Of a DNA stretch of 64,000 bases, positions 25,601 to 37,600 are shown piece after piece; position 1 is the first letter of the stretch, and each line of letters starts with the position of its first letter. The stretch is from Micropterix aruncella (taxonomy: Eukaryota > Arthropoda > Insecta > Lepidoptera > Micropterigidae). Location of the stretch: positions 38,808,350 through 38,872,349 of the forward strand of contig OX155952.1 in assembly GCA_944548615.1 (NCBI GenBank), in the 5' to 3' direction. The position numbers and the translations under genes were made by a program. A model generated the notes under the pieces. That model had not been told where the DNA came from and did no database searches. It saw only the letters and a program-made list of their open reading frames with translations.

Positions 25601-28600
25601 GCAACCAAAATGCCAGTGGGCCTGATGCCCTACTACTGCAAAGATATAGATGTCCTTGAAAATTGAGACCGCATATAATATTCTGACGAGTTACTACGAT
25701 GCACCTGAGCTAGAGAATATTTATAAATTGAACGTCAACTTCGATCTTCGAAGCAAAAACTCAACCGTGCAAAGTTTAAATTAACCTTGTAAGAAGGTCC
25801 TGCAAAATAGAGTAGTGCTAGACACGTGGAATAAACTGCCATTTTAAGTGATTAGTGCAAGCTCTGTTAATCAATTTGAAGACAGACTTGATTTGTAACT
25901 AAAACTTATTATTATTGCTTTACAAGATCTGATCTGGACACATCAGCAAAGCAGCCTGACATAATAAATAATGATAATAACAGCACAACACTCATTATTT
26001 TCACTAAATGCTAAAACGAGTCACGAGACGGAATTCAAAAGGTCCACAATTTTAAATAAAATCTAGTAGATATTGTCAAAAAAATGTCTCAATTTGACAT
26101 TACAAAGTTTATTTTGATACTTTCGTAATTTTCATTTTGCAGAGAGAACTGAGAAAAATATTGAATTTCGTATTAAATTACCATTTTGTTATTTCGGTTT
26201 TATACAGAATAACGATGTTTCAATCGTAATTTTGTTTAAAATCCATTATTCGATTAATTTCGATTATATATATCAGGATTTTCCTTACGGTTAATGCGAA
26301 AATAACAGTACACTGTAGTTTCAACATGATTTATGTGTCAGACTATAAACATGCTGTCATGTTCGAAGCGAGATCCCAAGGTCGCGACGTAATGACATAA
26401 CATTATGTTTTAACATTAGGGCACGGTAACTACCGTCACGCCAACACCGTTACGCGTCATGTTAATTCATTTGTAAGGACCATAATTCATGTTATATATG
26501 TAATCCGGTGATATTTTTTTCAGTGAGCCAACTTTCTCTAAAATGGCCGGGCTGCAAGACACAGGGAGTAGAGACCACTATCACCAACTCGCTGTCGCAA
26601 GCAAGCAAACAAGTAAATAAACCTCAACCCTCTCTCCCCAAATCTGTTCTGACTCAGATGATGATTAATTATGTTATAGGTATCATTCAGTAGCTGTTAT
26701 TATTGACTGCCTGCTATTAACGGAATTATGCGGTTGTTAGATCTAGGTACTTATCTCGTGACCTTCAGCTTGAGTTAATAGCAAGAACATGCAAAAAATG
26801 TTTATTGTATCTAGCAATGCCTGCTTTGACCGTGATAATCAAAGGTGAAAGATATCATTCATTACCTACATACTTTTGTGACTCGTTATTAAACATAATC
26901 TAAATTACAAGCAATTTTGAAAATTTAAATCTAATAATTTACGGACCAGGCAGCGATTGCATACATTGTTTTAAAAAAAATATTGTACAAAGTATACAAA
27001 TAGGTTAGCGGCCGTTAGCCTATTGTTTAGTTAGTAAAGTATAAATATATATAAATAATAACAAGTAAATATATTAAAATGAATAAAAAACACGACTGCC
27101 GTTACAGAAAGTGAACTATTGTATTTATATCTATTTTTATTGCGTTTTTATTAAATATTTGTGGCTTATGTATTTATCTATGTATATTTCCGGAATGTAC
27201 TCAATCAGACCTTTAATTTGATACTAAACACGATATATTTATTTTAATTTATTGAATTTGGACATTTAGACGACTACTTACTTGATATTTGGACAATTAA
27301 GGTGCATTTTGTATAATTTATTTTGCTAAATTAATATTCCAAAAATCTCTATTCGTCACTAGCCCTACAGGTTTTATTTCTGGCGGCCACGAAGAAGAAT
27401 GGAAGAAATAAACTATTAAATGATGACTGTCATAACACATCCAACACGTAACACGGCGAATTATATCGAAAACGAAGCAAGGGGTCGTCGTACGTACCCT
27501 ATGACACTCGGGATGACATATTGAGTGATTGATGTCCTCCTCATCGTGATCCGACGACTGCGACCTCTTGGTTGACAGGACTTCTTCGAAGATGCGCGCG
27601 GAAGTGACTCCTGAATCCCAGTTTGTTTTTAAAGGTCCGATTACAACAACTACAGTAGAGTTCACCGCAGTTGTTGTAAGTGTATGTGTAAGTGGGCTTC
27701 GGACGAGTTTTGCGCTGTTGGCGGTTTGAGTCGAGGTTTACAAGCCGGGCTTCCTCAAACTCTTTAATTTTTGTGGTCACCGTGGAGCGCCACTCGCTGC
27801 GTTTGTGAGTAGCCCCCTCCCAGCTCTCAGGTGGAATACCACTGGCGGTTAGGTGCCTTTTTAATACATCTTTGTAGCGTAGGTGCTGTCCGCCGACTTT
27901 GCGTGCGCCGTTTGAGAGTTGGGCATAAAACACGGCTTTCGGGAGGCGGTCGTCTTTCATACGCACTACATGCACACACCACCTCAGCTGAGCTTCCATG
28001 AGCATAGCTTCCATGCCCTGCATTTTCGTCCGTCGTAACACTTCTGTGTTTGACACGCGGTCTTCCCATGTTATCCTCAGGATGTTTCGGAGGCACCTCA
28101 TGTGGAAGACGTCTAATTTTTTAATCTCTTTCCTGTAGAGCAGTGGTTCCCTAACTATGGTACGCGTACCACCAGTGGTACGCGACGCTTCTTAAGGTGG
28201 TACGCAAGCAGCCATGGCCATATTTTTATTTATTTTATTTTATTTATTTTATTTACATATACATATACATTCAAATTCATGAGTTTGTAACTGAAAATGA
28301 ACTTACAGTGAGTGAAGATGTAATCAATGACATCAAAAATCACAGCCAAATGATCGTTAAAACATTGGAAGAATATTTTAAAGAAGATTATTCAGAGTTC
28401 AATTGGATAAGGAACCCATTCGTTTCGGATCTGGATAATGTTCGTGAAAATTTAAGGTGTAAGTGAAAAGGAATCTCTGATAGAACTAACTATCTTGCGA
28501 TGGAGGTTTGCAAGCGGAATTCAACAAACTGGAGTTGTGTGAATTTTGGATAAAAGTTAAAAATGAATATCCATCGCTGTCCAGAACAGCATTTCTGTTT

Positions 28601-31600
28601 CTGATTCCATTTACAACCACGTATCTCTGTGAGAGCGGATTTTCTGCTATAAATAAAATACAAACGGAGCTGCCATGGAATTCACCGACCGGAGTCGGGC
28701 CCATCATAATACTATTTTTTTTTTACACTTCTGGGGGGTGAGCAGTGGATTCCGGACTTACGAACCGGCTGTGGTAGGTTTAGGACAGCTGTCTTGCCAC
28801 ATGTGAGCGTTCACCTTACCACCCATTCACTCCCCCTTCGAAGCCATAGAATAAAAAACAAATATCGTAATAAGCTTAACATGGACCCCAATTTGCGCCT
28901 AAAATTAAATACAACTGAGCCAAATATTTCCTCTCTTGTCTCGAACATGCAGCACCATATTTCGCACTAAGAGTATTGTATTTTTTTCTATAATTTATAA
29001 ATAAACATAATGTTGTCATAAACAGTTGTTGCAGTTTTCATTACTTTACCATTTTGAACGAACTTCTTAACTGTTACACTTCAGTGGTACGCTACTGATT
29101 TATAATTTCGTGAGTGGTACGCGAAATTAAAAGTTTGGGAAACGCTGCTGCAGGTAAAGGCACCACGTTTCGGATACATATAACAATATGGGTAGGACAA
29201 TCGCTTTGTAGACGGCGAGCTTTGTTTGCAGTTTCAGATCATGCGATTTCCAGACAGGTTGGTTTAGTTTGCCGAAGGCGGAGGCAGCTCTGGCTATGCG
29301 TACTGGGATTTCAGTGTCCAGACGGTTATCATTCCTAATCTCACTGCCAAGGTAGCGAAAGTGAGATACTACCTCTAAGACACCGTTACCCAGGCGAATG
29401 TTAGGTTCTTCAGGTGGACTTCCTCGCGGAGGCTGAGCCATTACCTTGGTCTTGGAAGTGCTGATTGTCAAACCGAATTTATTGCAGGATTTGTAAAGAT
29501 GGTTAAGGTACGACTGGAGTGCGCTAGAACTGTCAGATATGAAGCAGGCGTCGTCAGCATATAGGGCGTCGAGGATTCTCAGTTCACGGGATTTAGTCTT
29601 TGCGCGGAACCTTGACAGGTCAAAGATTCCTTTGTCACTGCGTACTGTTACAGAGATAGGGTCGACACAGTTTTGGGCAGCATGAGAAATAACGGCTCCA
29701 AAGAAGATGCCAAAAAGTGTAGGGGGCATTACGCAACCTTGTTTTACACCGCATGTAACCAGAAAACCCTCAGAAAGGCTGTCATCGAACTGCACCCTAG
29801 CCAACATGGAGTCGTGAAAATTGCGAATGATGTTCACAAATTTTGCGGGGCAGCCAGATCGATTTAGGACTTCCCAGAGGGCCTCCCGCGGGACGCGGTC
29901 GAAAGCCTTCTCAAGATCAATGAAGCAGAGGTAAAGTGGACGGTGCTGCTCGAGGCTTTTCTCCTGCATCTGCTTCAAGACGAATATTGCGTTGCTTGGC
30001 CGGAAACCGCATTGGCTCTCGGGTAGGATCTCTGCTGCAAGTGCACTTAGCCTTGAGTTAATAAGTATGTGCGAGGATTTTTCCAGCAACTGCGAGGAGA
30101 GATATTCCGCGATATGATCCACACTCCGAAGCATCGCCCTTGCCTTTGTAGAGCGTGCAGATAGAAGCATCTTTCCATGCCTGTGGGAAAGTCTCTTGAG
30201 CCCAGATTGTGAGGATGAGATGATGTAAACTGCTGTGGATCGCTGGACCCCCGTACTTAAATACCTCTGGAGGCAGGCCATCAGAACCTGGGGCTTCACC
30301 ATTTTGGAGGTGCTGGATGGATTTTTGCATTTCGAACAAGCTGGGAGGTTCGTCAAGCTCGTGGATAACTGGTCTACACGGCACGTTGTGACATAACGAT
30401 TCTAACAAGGGATGACATAACGATTCTAACAATACCACACTTCTAAATCAGTTGAAGCGTTTAGAAGTTATGGTGGAATAAAGAAACGGAAAACATACAT
30501 AGATGAATCCAGAACACATTACACTCCTTTCTTGTTGGAGTCGTGTAAAAATTAAAGAATAAGTAACGAAAATTAAAAACGCTACGTTTATATTACATTA
30601 CATTACATTCGTATCCAATTGGCGAATTTACCGCTTTTGGACGTGTCACAATGTACTATAAGTAGTAATATACAAGCTACTGTAAGTAACAGGTAGTTAT
30701 TACAAGCTTTTTGCAAGATACTATTTTGAGTATCTTACTTATTTTATAGAGAAACAGAAAATCTAATGGGTTTATGATAAATGAATATAATAATAAAAAA
30801 TAATTATGAATTGTTAGAATCAGATTATATAAGCAGTCAAAATATAAAAAAAAACAATAACTAAAATACTAAGAAAAAATCCAAATAATGGTTTCCTTAA
30901 ATAATAATGAGAAAAAAACAATATAATTAATAGGTAACTACTTTATACATGGCAATGAATACAGGCAATGAAAGACAGGCAATGAATCCATGAATACTTC
31001 TATAAAACTGTTATTTAAATGTTTTTAAAGTCATGGCCCTCGCCTTCGGTCAGATTATACTGGTGAGTTTTAATTACTCGGCATCCTTAAAGTGCGTGAA
31101 TCAATACGAGCAAAAAAGCAACTTTTGATAAAACAGCCGTAAAATAATTTGAAAAAAATTTTTTTTTTGTAAACTTTATTTTTTAATAAAAGTTTGACTA
31201 GCGTTGAGCGCGCAGCGCCATCTAGCGGTAGGTAAAATATCTCGAATAAACAACATTTGAGATATTTTACCTACCGCTAGATGATGGCGCATGCCGCTGA
31301 ACGCTTTTAATACATTTTTCGGAAAATTTAATTTTTCGAATTTAAAAAAAAACTTTTTTTTTGTTTTTTCTACAAATTTATATTAAAAGTTGCTTATTTG
31401 CTCTTACTGATTCACCCACTACAAGAATGCCTGTTAATTAAAACTCATCCTGTATGTAAAAAGAGTGGCCTATCAGCATCTCCTTAATGTTTTTTTAAAT
31501 TTTACGTCCTCCAGGAGTTGATTATACATCCACCACCGCCAAATAATCGTGGGTTACGCTGCCTTATATATTCTTCCAATTTATATCCATATTTTGATTT

Positions 31601-34600
31601 AAAAATATACGTCTCAAGAAAATATATAAAATAGTTGTTTCCTTTTTAATAATCATAATCATAATCGTAATCATTTTTATTTATCAAAAAAGACTAGGTA
31701 TCTACAACAATCATATAGGTAGATATATAATCTGTTGAAATCGTCAAAAAAAATACATATTAGCATTGATTATACGTATAATCAATGATATTAGGATACT
31801 GGATAGTCAGATATGTCAAATGGAATAACATAGCAAAAACAAATTTTAAAAATAATGGCAATAATGTCAAGTTAAAAGACACCGCAAAATAAAACAAAAA
31901 TAATCGCATTTTTTAAAAAAAAACCTCGCATTATTAACAAAAAAAAGTAATAACCGGGTGGGACCAAACTCACCTTTAAAACGCCCACCTAAGGACCGGG
32001 ACTGGATATTCATGGCTAGGATTCCAAGGTTTAATTTAAATAAATCCATTTTTTTGATACAACTCGATTTGATATATTCTCACAATATTATTATTATTAA
32101 TAATAATTTATTTATTAAAAAAAACACATTTAAATTGTTTTCATTGCAAAATCTGCCTAACTAGAACCGTAGCGTACTAATATAGACTTCATGTATAGCA
32201 ATGATTTATTTATATGTAGCTCGCAAATATAGACTCAAAATAAACGAGAAAAAATCTAATAAAGAATAAAATAGGTAATTGAAATAAAATTTACCCTTGG
32301 AGTAAATGGGTATTTTCATGGATGCATCTGTCTCTTTTGCAGGATTTTCGGTGACATCGACGGCGCTCGACTTAAAGTACTATAACTACGAAACTACTAC
32401 ACCAATCATAAAAAGAACAACTGCACAATGATTGCATTGAAATTTCGAATATAGAATATTGAAATATCATTTTGTAAAACAATTAGATAATTATGAATAA
32501 ATATGAGAACGTCAAAGAAGTGAAAAAAACGCGCGACCAGATTTGGTCGACTCGTACTCAACGGATAATTGTTTCGCGACCAGATTTGGTTGACTCATAC
32601 TCAACGGGTTAAACATAATTATATTTAAAAATATCGAAATAGCATGATCACAGAATTAAGATTAGTATAATATAAAATGTAGAAAGTTGAAGTTGGTAGG
32701 ACAAATAAATAATATAAAACGCATGACAATAATTATTTTAAAAAGTTGAAGTTAGAGTTCCGTATTTGCAAAATTTTAATTAAATTGATTTTATATTTCC
32801 GCATGTTATATATTTTAGGTCATAAGATAATGGCAAAAGAAGTTCGTGTTTTCCGTACGATGAGTCTAGCTAGAGGCTCTCGTTGCAATTTTATGCTCAG
32901 TTTTAACTTGTAATGTTTACTAAGTAGTTCATTGTTTATTGTTTCATCACATTTTAAATAGGTACGCGTTTCATGGAAAATCATGCGCGAAGTTGGTTTT
33001 AATTGTGAACCGTCCCTTATCTTATCGTGCCGCGTTGAAGTGTTTATTTTGGTGACAAGTGCCATCGGTTGCGACGGTCGTTGCGCGCGCCGCCGCCCGT
33101 TGCCTAGTGGCGTGATTTGCGTCGTCTCGTCAGTGACACCAACTTTGTCTTTTTTTTTGCGTGGCGGAAAAGATCGACGTTCCAAACGGTCCGAGCCAAC
33201 TCAGCACTGATTGACGTAACCGCTTTTAGGACGACAAATCAAAAAATCTTTTCTAGAATTCTAAGTACGGAGACTTCACGACAGTGCACTGAATTAAAAA
33301 AAAAAAAAACAAAAAACAAAATCCGTCGCAGAATCTTCAGATTGAAGCGGAATATCTAGGTCAAGAGCCAGCGACAAAAAAGTGAAAGAAGGTTTGAAAA
33401 AGTTTATACATACTTTCAGATCATACAGTATTTTGGCCATAGCATACCGGGCTACAGTCAGCAGGCCAGATTCCGGGACACCTCGCGCTGACGTACTATA
33501 GGAAAATTGTAATTTTAATTAGTATCCCCAAATTGTTTTGGAAAAGCTGAAAATTCATCAGTGGACAGTGAATGCAATAAAGAACTCGAAACATATGGTC
33601 AGACTGTTCACAATCGAACGCGTAGCGTCAGCATCACCTTACATATCACGCATCAGTCTATGACGCATCGGTCAACTGCCGTGCAATATAATGGTCGCAA
33701 TGACGCCTCGCGTTCGATTATGAAGCACTCTGACCATATGTTTCGAGTTCTTTATTGCATCCACTGTCTGCTGATGAATTTTCAGCTTTTTCAAAACACT
33801 TAGTCGTACACTTTGTCGTACGTACAACTTTCCTAGTACGCCAGTGCCAGGTGTCCCGGGATCTGGCCTACGGACTGTATCCCGGCATTCTATGACCAAA
33901 ATATTGTCTGATATGAAAGTATTAGCTTTTCCAAAACTCTTGCACTTTTCTGTCGCTGGCTCTTGGGACAATAGTCCTTGTTGCTTATAGTAGCAATCTT
34001 ATGTATTTATATGCATTTGATTAAAAACAGAATTTCGAAATCACGACTTAATGCAATGCTATCCGGTTCTAAATTTGGCTCACACATACAGCCTTCATTT
34101 GGCTTATAGGTTTTTAACCTCATTGTCTATAGTATAAATTTATTTATTTATTATTTTAAAATTATATGTGTCATTGGGTATAAACGAGAATGTGCAGTTT
34201 GGTCCCACTATTCCGACAGATGTAAGTGTAAACCAAATACCAATGGAGGGATCTCGTTATGTAAAACATTTATTATTAGAACGAATGATCTTAATTATAA
34301 GCCGTTCTGAGTTATATCCTATTAAATATGGCTAATTACCTATATCCCCTAGGTCACCTAACATATTCAGGCATTGTATTATTAATAACTATTTAAACGA
34401 AAACCGTCGCAAAAATACCCGAAGATAACGATAAACTATATGCGCTGTGTGAGTACAAACTATATATTCCTAAGAATGCCCAACTTTGTCAGCAGTATAT
34501 CGAGGGGAAATACTGGGATATGTTGCTTGAACTCTGTAATCTGTCTCATGATTTCATTGCCGCTCTATTTACTGAAGTATGTAATGTACTAAGATGTAGT

Positions 34601-37600
34601 ATGGAGCCACGGAGCAACTCTGCTCCGTGTATGGAGCTAAGATGTAGTATGTTTACGCGCAATGGATACGACCCAGCTCATTTGTACCTGAGGGCCCATC
34701 TATGCCTTATATATCGATGGGCGCGACATGCCCCAACGTGTACATACAACCTTTATTTTACGTATACATATAGGAATACTTACAGGTTTTCGACCGGGTA
34801 TGTTGCCGGGTATATATCATACAAAAACATGTGTATTTTTTTCTTTTTCGTAACTTTATTTATTTAAGAAATAATTGCTACAAAATATTAATATTGTTTT
34901 TGCTTAAAAAAAATAACAGGAACCGAATGGCAAAACCTTACCTTTTTGTTTATTTGATTCTGTCACCCAACTGGGACTAACTCGTTCTAGGATGGACAGG
35001 ACTCTAATTTTACGGTAAAAAATGTAAAAGTAAAATGCTCATAAAACTAAATTGCCCTAAAATACATATGGTCCTCAAAAAAAAACAATCAAATAGAGTG
35101 TGACAAACAGAATTGACTTAAAACTAAAGTAAAGAGAAAGATAAATCTATAATTTTTTAAAAAAACAATAATATTTAATATATGTTAAAAAATATAAAAC
35201 TTAAAATAACATACCTAGTCAAAAATAAAAAGAAGTGCAATTCATTGACAAAACAATATATAACAACAAAATGCAACAATTTTTGGTAATTAGTTGAATG
35301 TTAATATATAATCAACATACATAATTTAAAAATATATTATTAATTTGTGCACTTAAGTTTTATTATATTAAACTATGATTTATAACATTTGATGTATGGT
35401 TAGTCTGTCATGACTCGTAACCATTCCTTTATTTTATTTTTGAATACCCTAAATGTCAAATAAATTTTTATTTCCATATTGATCAGGTTGTAAAATCACG
35501 GCGTAATGAAAGAGTAATATCTTTGTCCAAATTATGTTTTCATCCTGGGTATTATTAAGCTATTTTCTAAAACTTGTCTTGTTGGTCTTCGGTTCTGAAT
35601 TATTCCTAAATTTGAATTATTGTCCAAAAATAGCTTTGAGAGGGAAGTTTAAAAAAAATTGCCTACAATCAAGGACTTTAGCTTCCTTATAAAGTTCATT
35701 GCTGGGATGACGATATGGTCTGCGGAGAATAATTTTGAGTATAAATTTCTGCGCAACTTGCAATGGCTCAAACAGGGTTTTACCACATCCACCCCATCCA
35801 ATTATTCCGCAAGTAATACGCGATTCACATAAAGCATGATAAACAGTTTTTAGCGTTTTGGAATCCAGAATATTCATCAGTTCTTTAAAAACATATCCAA
35901 GGATTCACACCTTTGTAGCCACTTTATGCATATGAGAGTCCCAAAGTAGGAAGCAATCTAAAGTGATGCCTAGGTATTTCCAAGATATTTCTCTTTGCAA
36001 ATGCTGACAGTTGCAAGACTCTACGCTATCGCATTCGTGTACTAAAATAGTTTTATTTGCAGTATGTTTACCCCTGATGTTTATACTAAATGGCATGTAT
36101 TTGGTTTTGTCAACAGAAAGTTTCCTAGCCAATTTCTAACAATTTCCATGCCCTCGTTTGCTTTCTCAAATGTGTTATCCCAGTTTGAACCCTTGAATAG
36201 TATAACAGTGTCATCGGAATATGTAATGATTTTACCTACTGGTAACTGACATAGGTCGTTTATGTAGACGAGGAATGAAATGGGTCCCAAAACGCTACCC
36301 CGTGGGACACCATACGTGAGATGCTGGATTTCACTCTGGCGACCCTGGATGGTGACACGTTGTATCCTGTTAGATAGATAACTATCAAAACCATTTAAAA
36401 CATGTGTAGTTATTTCCCACACTGCTCAGTTTGCACAATAATATATTATGTGGAACGGAGTCAAAAGCCTTTGCAAGGTCAAGAAAAACTCCTAGACAAT
36501 AAACTCAGTTAAGGTAGTTATAGAGTCTGTTGTGCCTAGACCTTCCCTAAAGACGAACTGATAGAGAGTATCTTATTTTCAATTAAAAATTTATAGTCTC
36601 GCCTTTGCATTTTTTTCGAAGATTACTGAGACTTACTGAAACTATTTCCATCTTTGCTTAGGTGTTCAGGTATTCTTGTAAGTCCGTATTCGAACACTAA
36701 GGTTCCACGCAAACAATTATGATGAATATAATAATAATAATGCAAAATTAACATTACATTGAGGTAATTATATCCACTAAATTGCGATCAACGCACTGCC
36801 AAGTTTATAATAAATTGCCAGTTTTAAGTACTTATTATAATACTTTTAAAAAAAAAGACACTTTGGCCCCTTTGCGCAAATTTTCTACAAGGCCATCTTG
36901 CTATATATTTAAAGTTAAATACGCAATAAAATTATAATAAGTAATTATGCCTGTCTCCGACTTTGGGTATTAAATCAAATTTTGATTTATCCTCATGTTT
37001 GCTTATATTTAGCAATGTATCGAAATTAGTCAAGGTTGGTTGTATTTATTTTTCATATGTGCAGACCGGTTTGTAGAGTAGGTTTTATTTTACAGTAGAC
37101 AACTTTGCTGGAAGCCATAATCATCAAAGCTGACAAATAAGTCACATCCAGGAATTGGTTCTAGACTTGAGAAACAATTGGTTGTTTGTTTATACTCTTT
37201 ATTGTGGAATTTCACAATGGGCGGGTTTATTATCGGGACCCAACCGAGAATCGAACCCGGAACCTTACAATATAAGATTAGGCGACCTAACCACTATGCC
37301 ACCGGGCCGAGCCGTTCCTAAAAGTCGAAGGCTTTACTTACAGCCGTATTCACAGTCGATACTTAAGTACACCTCAAGGGAACACTCACTCGAGTGACAC
37401 TCAAGTACCACCCTCAAAATTGCTATTCATAGTCGTTACTTAAGGGCTCCCTTCAGTGAGTATGCACTTAAGGGACCCTCAAGCAATTGGGATTCATTTC
37501 TAATTCGAAACTAATACATTCCTATTACACGGTCTATAGAGTTTTCGTTGTCTTTGAACAAAATGATTGTGCTCTGTGGTTGAAAAAACCCGTCGGTGCA

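Larger units (their letters stand above)
28141..29147 (+). mobile_element. hAT element nested in the LINE
   Basis: Ends CAGTGGTTCCCTAAC (28141) and, inverted, CAGCGTTTCCCAAAC (29147). Subterminal GTGGTACGC repeats occur at both ends. The flank CTGTAGAG at 28133-28140 is a hAT-like 8-bp target; the other flank is altered. It contains a hAT transposase remnant and a LINE tail. Confidence 0.8.
27521..30408 (-). mobile_element. Non-LTR retrotransposon in repeat X, 11-bp TSD
   Basis: GGGATGACATA occurs at 27510-27520 and 30409-30419, the target duplication. The 3' end is at 27521, about 20 bp after the ORF stop. The 5' end is truncated within RT near 30388, and 20 bases of filler (30389-30408) copy adjacent target DNA. 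It is interrupted by a hAT element at 28141-29147. Clade is uncertain (RTE- or Jockey-like). Confidence 0.8.
27059..30545 (+). repeat. Dispersed repeat family X, copy 1, split by a LINE
   Basis: The left part (27059-27520) and right part (30409-30545) together match 40020-40429: CGTTACAGAAAGTGAACTAT on the left; ACGATTCTAACAATACCACA and GGAAAACATACATAGAT on the right. CACGACTGCC at 27091 and GAGTCGTG at 30545 form a short inverted pair. A LINE sits between duplicated GGGATGACATA sites. Confidence 0.75.
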
